A stretch of DNA of 64,000 bases from an uncultured Oribacterium sp. (GTDB taxonomy: Bacteria > Bacillota > Clostridia > Lachnospirales > Lachnospiraceae), in contig CAKQPT010000003.1 in the NCBI GenBank assembly GCA_934270345.1, forward strand, positions 62,001 through 126,000. The letters run 5' to 3'. This document shows, in pieces, positions 37,428-46,175 of the stretch. Within the stretch, counting starts at the first letter, position 1. Each line of letters opens with the position of its first letter. Made by a program: the position numbers and the translations under genes. The notes beneath the pieces are model-generated. The model saw nothing but the letters and a program-made list of their open reading frames with translations. It was not told the origin of the DNA and did no database searches.

Positions 37428-39665
37428 TCAATGTTTCGTGCCTTTTCCGGCGCGGCCGGCGAGCTTCAGGCGGTTGAGGCTGAGCGGCTTCTTCCGGTAG
37501 GTAATCTCCACCGGCTCGGTGCCGAGGAGGTAGAAGTGCTCGAGGGTGTCGCACTTGCCGAGCTTGATGCCGATGACGCCCTTGCTGTTCTTCTTCTGGA
37601 GCGGGATGTCGCTCAGCGAGCAGCGGAGGAAGTAGCCGTCATGCGTCTCGAAGACGATGTCGGTTTCGTAGGCCATCTCGCGGATCTCGATCAGCCGATC
37701 GCCCTCGCCCAGCTTCGTCGCAGCGACGAGCTTGTTCGCAGTCTCGAATTCCGAGGTCTCGACGAGCTTCACCATCGCGTCTCTCGTCGCGAAGATCAGG
37801 GTCTTCCCGGCCAGGGCGGACTTCACATTGGCATAGATAATCTCTTCCTGGTTCGCGTTGTACTTACTGATATTGTCGATCGGTATGCCCTTGTCCTTGA
37901 ACTTTCCGAGCGGCACATCCTGGCACTTGATCTGGTGCATGTTGCCCTTATCGGTGAACAGCAACACCCGGTCCGTGTTCTTGCACTTCAGCACGAAACG
38001 GTTCTCCGACTCGACAGCCTCCTGGTTCCGCTGGTAGGTCGCCTCATCCATGAGCTTACAGTAGCCGAACTTGTCCTGGATGTAGTAGCAACTGATCTCC
38101 TGCACCTCGTTCTCGTTGAAGACGGCTTCCTTACCATCCTCGAGTACGGTGCGCCGCGGCACGGCATACGCGGCCTTGATCATCATGAGGTCCTCGGACA
38201 GCACCTCGTTCATGCGCTCGCGGCTGCCCAGGATCCCGCGGTACTCCTTGATGTTCCGCAGGGTCTCGGCATGCTGCTTCTTCAGCTCGATCAGCTCGAG
38301 ACCGATGAGCTTGCTGAGACGCATATCGAGGATGGCCTGTGCCTGCCGCTCCGTGAAGTGAAAGGTCTCGATCGTCGACACAAACTCGCGGTCCCGCTCA
38401 CGGAACTTGATGCCCGCGATCTCACCGCTCATGAGTGCCTGCTTCGCATCGGCCTGGTTCTTCGAGTTCCGGAGGAGGGCAATGATGGCGTCGATCAGGT
38501 CGACGGCCTTGATGAGACCATCCTGGATCTCTTTACGTGCGAGCTCCTTCTCGAGCAGGTTCTGGTACTTGTTCGTGAGGATCTCGTACTGGAACTTGAG
38601 ATAGGCCTTCAGGATGCCCCGGAGCGTCATGGTCTCCGGTCGCCCCTCGTGGATGGCCAGCATGTTCACGCCGAAGGTATCCTCGAGTCTCGTTTTCTTA
38701 TACAGTATATTCTGAATGCGCTCGATGTCCGCACCGGTCTTCAGCTCTAGCACGATGCGGATGCCGTTTTTGTCGGACTGGTTCGAGATATCGACGATCT
38801 CCGGGAGGATCTTATCCTCGACGAGCTGGGCGACATCCTGCATGAACTTCATGATGCCCTGGCCGATCATCGTGTACGGAATCTCGGTCACGACGAGCTT
38901 ATCACGGTCGGAACGGCCCTCCTTCTTCTCAAACTGCAGCTTGCCGCGGAGCTTGAGGCGGCCCGTACCACTGCGGTAGATGTCGACGAGCTCAGACTTA
39001 TTGGCGATGATGCCGCCGGTCGGGAAATCTGGTCCCTTCAGGTACTGCATCATGTCCGCGGTCTCCATCGCCGGGTTGCGCAGGTACGCGAGGATGAGAT
39101 CGATGATCTCACCGAGATTGTGGCTCGGGGTGGAGGTCGTCATGCCGACTGCGATACCCTCGGAGCCGTTCAGCAGGAAGTACGGGATACGTGCCGGCAG
39201 CACCACCGGCTCCCGCAGGGTCTCATCGTAGTTCGGCTGAAACGGCACCATCGTATCAAGGTCCGCCAGCATACAGTCATCCGTGAACTTCTCGAGCTTC
39301 GCCTCGGTGTATCGCGGTGCGGCTGCGGAGTCGCCCTCGATCGAACCGAAGTTACCCTGGCCATGCACCACCGGCTGCATACGCTTGAAATCCTGTGCCA
39401 TGACGACCAGGGTGTCGTAAATCGAAGCATCACCGTGCGGATGGTACTTACCCATCGTATCACCACAGATACGTGCCGACTTATAGGTCGGGCGATCGTG
39501 GTTTGCATGCAGCTCGTTCATATCATAGAGCACACGCCGCTGTACCGGCTTCAGTCCGTCACGGATGTCCGGCACCGCACGCGAGGTGATGACACTCATC
39601 GAGTAATCGAGGTAGGATTTCTGCATCTCCTCGGAAAATTCAGTTGTTAAAATCTGTTCAGCCAT
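37428..39665 (-). CDS. Type IIA topoisomerase subunit A (ParC-like member of the GyrA/ParC family)
   Basis: Breaks and rejoins double-stranded DNA together with the B subunit encoded upstream. 745 residues. Winged-helix region with ICGDTMGKYHPHGDASIYDTL-type text and the catalytic tyrosine in SAAAPRYTEAKL (about residue 115). The C-terminal domain lacks the QRRGGKG GyrA box that marks gyrase, which favours topoisomerase IV (ParC) or a gyrase-derived decatenase over true gyrase. The ATG at 39665 has AAAGGAAAAAC before it; an earlier in-frame ATG has no site. Confidence 0.9.
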   Translation of the reverse strand: MAEQILTTEFSEEMQKSYLDYSMSVITSRAVPDIRDGLKPVQRRVLYDMNELHANHDRPTYKSARICGDTMGKYHPHGDASIYDTLVVMAQDFKRMQPVVHGQGNFGSIEGDSAAAPRYTEAKLEKFTDDCMLADLDTMVPFQPNYDETLREPVVLPARIPYFLLNGSEGIAVGMTTSTPSHNLGEIIDLILAYLRNPAMETADMMQYLKGPDFPTGGIIANKSELVDIYRSGTGRLKLRGKLQFEKKEGRSDRDKLVVTEIPYTMIGQGIMKFMQDVAQLVEDKILPEIVDISNQSDKNGIRIVLELKTGADIERIQNILYKKTRLEDTFGVNMLAIHEGRPETMTLRGILKAYLKFQYEILTNKYQNLLEKELARKEIQDGLIKAVDLIDAIIALLRNSKNQADAKQALMSGEIAGIKFRERDREFVSTIETFHFTERQAQAILDMRLSKLIGLELIELKKQHAETLRNIKEYRGILGSRERMNEVLSEDLMMIKAAYAVPRRTVLEDGKEAVFNENEVQEISCYYIQDKFGYCKLMDEATYQRNQEAVESENRFVLKCKNTDRVLLFTDKGNMHQIKCQDVPLGKFKDKGIPIDNISKYNANQEEIIYANVKSALAGKTLIFATRDAMVKLVETSEFETANKLVAATKLGEGDRLIEIREMAYETDIVFETHDGYFLRCSLSDIPLQKKNSKGVIGIKLGKCDTLEHFYLLGTEPVEITYRKKPLSLNRLKLAGRAGKGTKH

Positions 39666-39693
39666 GTTTTTCCTTTGCTTAACGTTATAAGGA

Positions 39694-39820
39694 GACAATG
39701 CCATTGGATGCGCCTACGGCGCGGGCATTGTCGTTTGATTTTGCCGCAATGGCGGCAAAACGGCCTCGCCGCCCGGGGGCATCACACAGGGGCCCGCCCC
39801 TTCGGGGCACCCTATGTGAT
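39694..39820 (-). other. Three hairpins between topoisomerase B and A genes
   Basis: GACAATGCC/GGGCATTGTC (39694-39702, 39723-39732), TTTTGCCGC/GCGGCAAAA (39739-39747, 39752-39760) and ATCACA..GCCCC/GGGGC..TGTGAT (39781-39820), the last abutting the B-subunit stop. No T-runs. The A-subunit ribosome site follows directly, so the set may control A-subunit translation or mRNA processing. Confidence 0.6.
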
Positions 39821-41745
39821 CATGAATCAATCACCGCTTCGTTTGCGTGGTCGTGGATGAAGTCGCGGCGCGGTCCTACGTCGGAGCCCATCAGCATTGA
39901 CGTCACCTCGGAGGCCATGCGGCCGTCCTCGATCTCCACGCGCTTCAGCACGCGGTTTTCCGGGTTCAGGGTCGTCTCCCAGAGCTGCTCCGGGTTCATC
40001 TCACCGAGACCCTTGAAGCGCTTCAGGTCATAGGAGCCGGCCTTGTGCTTCTTCTGATACTTCGTGAGCGCCGCCTCGTCATAGAGGTACTCGGACGCTT
40101 CCTTCTTGCTGTGCGGGATTGCCTGGTAGAGCGGCGGCATCGACACGTAGACATGTCCCTCGCGGATGAGGTCCGGCATAAAACGGTACAGGAAGGTCAG
40201 CAGCAGGGTGTCGATGTGCGAACCGTCGACGTCGGCATCCGTCATCAGGATGATCTTGTTGTAGCGCAGCTTCGAGATGTCGAAGTCGTTGCCGTAGCCC
40301 TCGGAGAAGCCACAGCCGAAGGTGTTGATCATGGTCTTGATCTCCGCGTTCGCGAGGACCTTATCCATCGACGCCTTCTCGACGTTCAGGATCTTACCAC
40401 GAAGCGGCAGGATCGCCTGGGTCTGACGGTCACGGCAGGTCTTCGCGGAGCCGCCCGCCGAATCACCCTCGACGATGAAGATCTCGCACTTCTCCGGGTC
40501 CTTCGAGATGCAGTTTGCGAGCTTGCCGTTCGAGTCGAAGCTGTACTTCGACTTGCTCAGCATGTTCGTCTTCGCCTTCTCCTCGGCGCGACGGATCTTC
40601 GCGGACTTCTCGGCACAGCCGATGATGGCCTTCACCACCTCGACGTTACGATCGAAGTAATGCTGCAGCTCCGCATCGACGATGCTCTGCACATACTTCG
40701 CGGCATCCGCACTCGCGAGTTTCGTCTTCGTCTGACCCTCGAAGATCGGGTCCGGGAACTTGATGGCGATGACCGCGGTCATACCGTTACGGGTATCCGC
40801 ACCGGTGAAGTTCGGATCCTTCTCCTTCAGGATCCCGAGCTGGCGCGCGTAGCTGTTGATGAGCTGCGTGAACTTCGTCTTGAAGCCCACGATGTGCGTA
40901 CCACCTTCCTGGGTGAAGATGTTATTACAGAAACCGAGGATGTTCTCCTCGAAATTATCACAGAACTGGATACAGCACTCGAGGGTCGTGCCCTCGCACT
41001 CTCCGCGGAAGTAGATTTCCGGGGTCACCGGCTCGCTGTCCTTATTGAGCTCCTTTACGAAGGCGATGATGCCTTCCGGCTCATGATACTCGATCGTCTC
41101 CGGCACCTCGCCGCGCTGATCCGCATAGTGAATCGTCAGCTCCGGGTTGAGGTAGGCGGTCTCGTGAAGGCGGGACTTCAGCCACTCCTCCTTGAAGCGC
41201 GTCTTCTCGAAGATCTCCGGATCCGGGATGAAGCTGATCTCCGTACCGGTCTCCTTCGTCTTTCCGATCACCGGAAGCAGGCCGTTCACGAGCTCCGTCG
41301 TCGGCTTCCCGCGCTCGTAGGAGTCCTCATAGATTTTTCCGCCCTGATAGACCCGCACGCGCATCCTCTGTGAGAGAGCATTGACCACGGACGAGCCGAC
41401 GCCGTGCAGACCGCCAGAGGTCTTATATGCCTTATCGTCGAACTTTCCACCCGCGTGCAGCGTCGTCAGGACGATACGCTCCGCGGACACCCCCTTCTGG
41501 TGCATCCCGACCGGAATACCACGGCCATCGTCCCGCACGGTACATGCGCCATCCGCCGTCAGCGTCACCCATATATTTCTGCAGTAACCTGCCAGATGCT
41601 CATCGACCGAGTTATCCACGATCTCGTAGATCAGGTGATTGAGACCACGCGTGCCCACCGAACCGATGTACATACCCGGTCGCACACGGACCGGCTCCAG
41701 CCCCTCGAGGACCGTAATACTCGACGCATCATACTTCTCTGCCAT
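39820..41745 (-). CDS. Type IIA topoisomerase subunit B (ParE/GyrB family)
   Basis: ATPase subunit; 641 residues. GHKL ATP site: YEIVDNSVDEHLAG, DDGRGIPVG, TSGGLHGVGSSVVNALS. TOPRIM: IVEGDSAGGSAK and MTDADVDGSHI. C-terminal KRFKGLGEMNPEQLWETT. GGAGTGTAT precedes the ATG at 41745. The order B then A on one transcript is as for parEC or gyrBA; because its partner lacks a GyrA box I lean to topoisomerase IV. No dnaA, dnaN or recF, the usual gyrBA neighbours, is nearby. Confidence 0.92.
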   Translation of the reverse strand: MAEKYDASSITVLEGLEPVRVRPGMYIGSVGTRGLNHLIYEIVDNSVDEHLAGYCRNIWVTLTADGACTVRDDGRGIPVGMHQKGVSAERIVLTTLHAGGKFDDKAYKTSGGLHGVGSSVVNALSQRMRVRVYQGGKIYEDSYERGKPTTELVNGLLPVIGKTKETGTEISFIPDPEIFEKTRFKEEWLKSRLHETAYLNPELTIHYADQRGEVPETIEYHEPEGIIAFVKELNKDSEPVTPEIYFRGECEGTTLECCIQFCDNFEENILGFCNNIFTQEGGTHIVGFKTKFTQLINSYARQLGILKEKDPNFTGADTRNGMTAVIAIKFPDPIFEGQTKTKLASADAAKYVQSIVDAELQHYFDRNVEVVKAIIGCAEKSAKIRRAEEKAKTNMLSKSKYSFDSNGKLANCISKDPEKCEIFIVEGDSAGGSAKTCRDRQTQAILPLRGKILNVEKASMDKVLANAEIKTMINTFGCGFSEGYGNDFDISKLRYNKIILMTDADVDGSHIDTLLLTFLYRFMPDLIREGHVYVSMPPLYQAIPHSKKEASEYLYDEAALTKYQKKHKAGSYDLKRFKGLGEMNPEQLWETTLNPENRVLKRVEIEDGRMASEVTSMLMGSDVGPRRDFIHDHANEAVIDS

Positions 41746-41863
41746 ATACACTCCTGTTTCAACTTTTATATTAACTCCACGGACTCAGATATATCCGCGA
41801 AGGCCTAATCTATAAAATAATACCATAGATCATACGTTTTATGCAAGAACCCCAGAGGGCTAC

Positions 41864-41929
41864 AAAAAGAGACGCCCGACAGGCGTCCCGTAAAAATCAG
41901 CCGGGAGGTGAAAGAATCCACCCCGGCTG
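41864..41929 (-). terminator. Double terminator after hflC
   Basis: Hairpin one: CAGCCGGG/CCCGGCTG (41898-41929). Hairpin two: GACGCC/GGCGTC (41871-41887), followed on the minus strand by TCTTTTTG. Both lie between the hflC stop and the topoisomerase B gene. Confidence 0.75.
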
Positions 41930-41955
41930 TACTCTTCGAAAATATGAAACCTCAC

Positions 41956-42888
41956 TCAGCGGATATCTCCATAGAGGATTCGGGCGAGCTCCGAGTCCTT
42001 GTCGAGGATGATGGTCTTGTCTCCGCTTCCGCTCAGGGATTTCTTCATTGCTTCCACCGAGCGGATATAGTTATAGAAGGAGGCTTTCTCCTCGGTATTA
42101 TAGGCGTCCGCGAGGATCTCCATATACTTCGCTTCGCCTTCACCGGAAAGCTCCGCGGCCTGCTTCTCTGCTTCCGCCTTCCGGATGGAAACCTCCTTAT
42201 CGGTCTCGTTTCGGATCTTCTGGGCCTTTGCGGCGCCCTCCGCGGTATACGATGCCGCGATGTTTTCACGCTCCGAAATCATACGCTGATAAACGGCATC
42301 CTTATTATCATCCGGCAGGTCGAGGGCCTTGATCTCCGCCTTCGTGATCACGATGCCGTATCCGCCGATATCGGAATTCGCCTCGCCGGTGATCATATCC
42401 GTCAGCTTATCGCCACGCGCAGCGATGATATCATCCTGGCTCATCGACGAAATGATGTTCTTCGTCGCATTGTATACCGCCACACCGACACGATCCTCTG
42501 CACCGCTCGTGGAGCCGTTCAGTGTCTGCATGAACTTCGTCGGATCCGTGATCTTCCAGACGATATAATTATCCGCGATCATCGATTTCTTATCCTTCGT
42601 GATGACGTCGGACGGCTTCACATCATAGAGCTGCATCGCCTTCGTCACGAAACGGATGTTGTCGGCCACCGGCATCTTCGTATATAAGCCGGCCGCATCC
42701 TTGACATCCACGATCTTCCCAAAGCGCGTCACGACTGCATACTGATTTTCAGACACTGAATAAAACACGCCCCGGGAAAGCAGCGGCAGGACGACCAGGA
42801 AAACCGCGCAGGACACGATCACGGTGACGACGTTCTTCACCGCCTTCTTCACCCGCTCGAGCGCTTCCTTCTTCTCATTATTTTCCAT
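41956..42888 (-). CDS. hflC: HflC-like SPFH/band 7 membrane protein
   Basis: 310 residues. One N-terminal membrane segment (VIVSCAVFLVVLPLLSRGVF), then the SPFH domain (SENQYAVVTRFGKIVDV) and a charged coiled coil rich in KAEAEKQAAE. HflK-HflC complexes modulate FtsH protease and organise membrane domains; ftsH is not in this window. The ATG at 42888 is chosen because GGAGGTGACGAGA lies before it; it overlaps the end of hflK by 11 bp, so the two are coupled. Confidence 0.93.
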   Translation of the reverse strand: MENNEKKEALERVKKAVKNVVTVIVSCAVFLVVLPLLSRGVFYSVSENQYAVVTRFGKIVDVKDAAGLYTKMPVADNIRFVTKAMQLYDVKPSDVITKDKKSMIADNYIVWKITDPTKFMQTLNGSTSGAEDRVGVAVYNATKNIISSMSQDDIIAARGDKLTDMITGEANSDIGGYGIVITKAEIKALDLPDDNKDAVYQRMISERENIAASYTAEGAAKAQKIRNETDKEVSIRKAEAEKQAAELSGEGEAKYMEILADAYNTEEKASFYNYIRSVEAMKKSLSGSGDKTIILDKDSELARILYGDIR

Positions 42889-43846
42889 TCTCGTCACCTC
42901 CATCCCCAGCCTCCACCGAGACATCCGCGAAGCTCTCCAGCGGCATCATCGTCTGCGTACTGCCATCACTGATGATCACCTTCAGCTCCGGCAGCACATC
43001 CTCCATCGCCTCATAGAAAATCCGCTTCTTCGTGATCAGCGGATTCAGCTTATACTGATCGTACATCGCATTGAAACGGGCGACCTGTCCGCTGGCTTCC
43101 GCGATGCGCGCTTCCTTCTCCGCTTCTGCCTTCTGGACAATGCTGTCGGCCGTTGCGTCTGCGGCCGGAATCTGCTCTGACTTATACTGCTTCGCTTTGT
43201 TGATCGTGGTATCCGCTTCCTGCTTCGCCGTCTCGACGGACTTGAATGCCGCGACGACATCCGAGGTCGGCGGCTCCACATCCTGAATCGACAGATTCAC
43301 GATCTGAATCCCGATATCCGCTTCCTCCAGCGATCTCGTCAGCTGATCCCGCACCTCCGCCTGAATCTTTGACTTCTCCGTCGTCATGACATCATCGACC
43401 GTGAAATCCGACACCGTCGAGCGGATCGCCGCCGCGGCCATGTTCGAGATGAAACGGACCGGCTCGTTCGAATTATAGAGATACTTCACCGGATCCGACA
43501 CCTTATACTCGAGATAAAAATCCGTGTTGACCAGATTAAAATCCGAGGTGATGGTCAGCGAATCACTCGTTGTTTCATAGTCCGGATTCTCGCCATTTCG
43601 CTCGTTCGTGATCGTGTACCCGATCGGCATACCATAGGTCGTCGTATCCACCTTCTGCACTTGGTCGATAAACGGAACCTTAAAATACATCCCTGCGGTC
43701 TTGATGTCATTGACCTTTCCAAACCGCGTCACCACCGCCTGCTCCTGCTCCGACACCCGGTAAAACGACTGCAGCGCACAGCACACCACACCCACACCTA
43801 AAAACATCGGAATCGCTCTCAGAATTCCCTTTTTCCCTTCCTTCAT
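42878..43846 (-). CDS. hflK: HflK-like SPFH/band 7 membrane protein
   Basis: 322 residues, partner of HflC. N-terminal membrane segment (AIPMFLGVGVVCCALQSFY), SPFH domain starting EQEQAVVTRFGKVNDI, then DVEPPTSDVVAAFKSVETAKQEAD and a coiled-coil tail, as in HflK. GGGAGCGT precedes the ATG at 43846. First gene of a two-gene unit. Confidence 0.93.
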   Translation of the reverse strand: MKEGKKGILRAIPMFLGVGVVCCALQSFYRVSEQEQAVVTRFGKVNDIKTAGMYFKVPFIDQVQKVDTTTYGMPIGYTITNERNGENPDYETTSDSLTITSDFNLVNTDFYLEYKVSDPVKYLYNSNEPVRFISNMAAAAIRSTVSDFTVDDVMTTEKSKIQAEVRDQLTRSLEEADIGIQIVNLSIQDVEPPTSDVVAAFKSVETAKQEADTTINKAKQYKSEQIPAADATADSIVQKAEAEKEARIAEASGQVARFNAMYDQYKLNPLITKKRIFYEAMEDVLPELKVIISDGSTQTMMPLESFADVSVEAGDGGDENGK

Positions 43847-44019
43847 ACGCTCCCATCTCCTGTATTTTCTGTAAATATGACCATTTTTCTATAAGCATGA
43901 CCAGTACAACAAATGTTCAGCCCTTCATATTATCAAGGAAACAGCCGCTTCTCGTCAATCACTGATTTCAACAGCAAACAGAAAACAGCAAAAGTCTCAT
44001 AGCGATAAAGCCACGAAAG

Positions 44020-44236
44020 CCCGGAGGACCGGCAACAGAAGCCATACGTAGAGTTCGAGTAGAATCAAAATTGTCCCCCTTAGAACCAGTTGGAGCAATT
44101 TTCCTTAGCACTCTCTGCAACACTGAGTTTTCATAAAGAAAACTCAGTCGTTTGCAGAGAGCCTACTGGTTCTTAGGGGGACAATTTTAGATTCTTCCGA
44201 ACTCGAAGTACTGTGCTTCTATTACCGGCCCTCGGG
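44020..44236 (+). repeat. Long palindromic element R2, copy 3
   Basis: Starts 2 bp after the galT stop codon (minus-strand sense). The middle stem is a perfect 24-bp inverted repeat (44067-44090, 44165-44188). The tip pairs CTCTCTGCAA (44111-44120) with 44152-44161 and ACTGAGTTTTC with its complement. A 20-nt unpaired bulge (GGAGCAATTTTCCTTAGCA) lies only on the left side. The remaining bases 43847-44019 show nothing else. Confidence 0.92.
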
Positions 44237-44238
44237 TT

Positions 44239-45828
44239 TTAAAGCGTCGCGACGAAGCGATCGAACGCGGCCTGGCCTTCGGCGGTGCGCTTGTAGACGC
44301 CGGCGTCCTCAAGCACCTGCATGAAGACGATACCGATCTCATCGCGGAGGATGCCCTCAAGGTTCTCCTCCGTGAGCTGCACGCCCTGTGCCGCGTACTT
44401 CGCACGGAACTCGTCAACCCAGTCCGCATGCTTCGCAAGCGCCTCATCCGCACGAAGATCCTTTCCGGCGAGGATTGCCTCGCGAAGGTCTGCCATCTCG
44501 CCCTTCAGACGGCTCGGCAGTACCGCGAGACCCATGACCTCAATGAGACCAATGTTCTCCTTCTTGATATGATGAAGCTTTGCATGCGGATGGAATACAC
44601 CGAGCGGATGCTCCTCCGTCGTGATGTTGTTCCGGAGCACGAGGTCAAGCTGGAACTGATCGCCCACCTTGCGCGCGATCGGCGTGATCGTCGAGTGCGG
44701 TGTGCCCTCGGTCTCCGCGAAGATAAACGCACTCTCATCCGTGTAGCCTCTCCACTTCGTGAGGATACGATCCGCAAGCTCGGCGAGCCGTGCCGTATCC
44801 GGACCACTCAGACGGATGACACTCATCGGCCACTTCACGATGCCCGCCTCGACATCCTCGAAGCCCGGAACCGTAAATGTCCGCTCTACCGGCGCCTTCG
44901 CCATCGCGAAGGTATAGTGACCACCCTGGAAGTGCTCATGTGCGAGGATGGAGCCACCCACGATCGGAAGGTCCGCATTGGACCCGACAAAATAGTGCGG
45001 GAACTGAGCGACGAAATCAAACAGCTTCAGAAAAGCCGCCTTATCGATCTTCATCGGCGTGTGCGCCGCATTCAGCACGATGCAGTGCTCGTTGTAGTAC
45101 ACGTACGGCGAATACTGGAAGCCCCACTCCGCGCCCTGGATCTCGATCGGAATGATACGATGATTCTCACGCGCCGGATAGTCCACACGACCACTGTAGC
45201 CCTCGCACTCATGACAGAGCTGGCACTTCGGATAGCCCGTCTGCTTCGCCTTACCCGCCGCCGCGATCGCCTTCGGATCCTTCTCCGGCTTCGACAGATT
45301 GATGGTGATATCAAGGTCGCCGTACTCCGTATGCGTCTGCCACTTCACATCCTTCTTCACACGATAGCGACGGATGTAGTCCGTATCCCGCGAGAATGTG
45401 TAATACCAGTCGGTCGCTTCCTTCGGGCTCTCCTCATAGAGACTCGCAAACCGTGCCTGCACCTCGGAAGGACGCGGGGTCAATGCACCCATCAGACGCG
45501 TATCGAACAGATCACGATAAACCACCGAATCACCACCCGTGAGACCATGCTCCACCGCATAATCATCCAGCGTCGCCAGCACCTGCTCGAGATACGTACC
45601 ATCGGACACCATCCCCAGCGCATTCAGCTTCTGATCCTCGCTCGCCTCCGTCTCATCGAAGGCAATGCTCCCGGCCTCCGCGATCACATCCTCCCGCGTC
45701 GCCGTCACCTCACTGATCCCAAGCTCCAGCGTCACCGTATTCAGCGCCCAGATGATATCCGCCTCCTCGATCAGCCCCGTCTTCAGCGCATACGCCACCA
45801 GATCTCTCACCGCAATCTGCACATCCAT
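44239..45828 (-). CDS. galT: UDP-glucose--hexose-1-phosphate uridylyltransferase, type 2
   Basis: Exchanges UMP between UDP-glucose and galactose 1-phosphate in the Leloir pathway. 529 residues, the long Firmicutes GalT2 form. Segments SKPEKDPKAIA, YPKCQLCHECEGY, the active-site histidine region ILAHEHFQGGHY, and VFHPHAKLHHIKKENIGLIEVMG. GTAAGGAGATAGAGTT precedes the ATG. Third gene in the order galK-galE-galT, but set off from galE by R2 copy 4 and followed at once by R2 copy 3. Confidence 0.97.
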   Translation of the reverse strand: MDVQIAVRDLVAYALKTGLIEEADIIWALNTVTLELGISEVTATREDVIAEAGSIAFDETEASEDQKLNALGMVSDGTYLEQVLATLDDYAVEHGLTGGDSVVYRDLFDTRLMGALTPRPSEVQARFASLYEESPKEATDWYYTFSRDTDYIRRYRVKKDVKWQTHTEYGDLDITINLSKPEKDPKAIAAAGKAKQTGYPKCQLCHECEGYSGRVDYPARENHRIIPIEIQGAEWGFQYSPYVYYNEHCIVLNAAHTPMKIDKAAFLKLFDFVAQFPHYFVGSNADLPIVGGSILAHEHFQGGHYTFAMAKAPVERTFTVPGFEDVEAGIVKWPMSVIRLSGPDTARLAELADRILTKWRGYTDESAFIFAETEGTPHSTITPIARKVGDQFQLDLVLRNNITTEEHPLGVFHPHAKLHHIKKENIGLIEVMGLAVLPSRLKGEMADLREAILAGKDLRADEALAKHADWVDEFRAKYAAQGVQLTEENLEGILRDEIGIVFMQVLEDAGVYKRTAEGQAAFDRFVATL

Positions 45829-45941
45829 AACTCTATCTCCTTACATAAATCATTTCATAACGTAAATAGGCTATCCTCGAAAGCCAGTATCGGTCTAAAG
45901 AATAAACCATTTCATAACGCAAATAAAAACAGTTCAGTCAA

Positions 45942-46164
45942 GGCCCCGGAGGACCGACAACAGAAACCATACGGAGAGGCCGTGTAAAATCAAGCCGGGT
46001 CCCCTTAGCGGCACTTAGAGTAATTTTTCCTTAGCACCCTCTGCAACGCTGAGTTTTCATAAAGAAAACTCAGTGATTGCAGAGGGCTTAGTGCCGCTTA
46101 GGGTCCCCGGCTTAGAGTTTACCGGCCTCGGAGTACTATGTTTCTGTTGCCGGCCCTCCGGGCC
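45942..46164 (+). repeat. Long palindromic element R2, copy 4
   Basis: Between galE (stop 11 bp away) and galT. Same outer arm and tip as copies 1-3 but a third middle stem (AAGCCGGG...TTAGCGGCACT, 21 of 24 positions paired with the right side). Bases 45829-45941 before it hold only two short direct repeats of the form ATTTCATAACG. Confidence 0.92.
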
Positions 46165-46175
46165 ATTGTATTAAA

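Noticed and set aside
10698..46164. R2 elements as retron RNAs or insertion sequences
   Set aside because: No reverse transcriptase or transposase lies near any copy, and the conserved retron a1/a2 layout is not seen.
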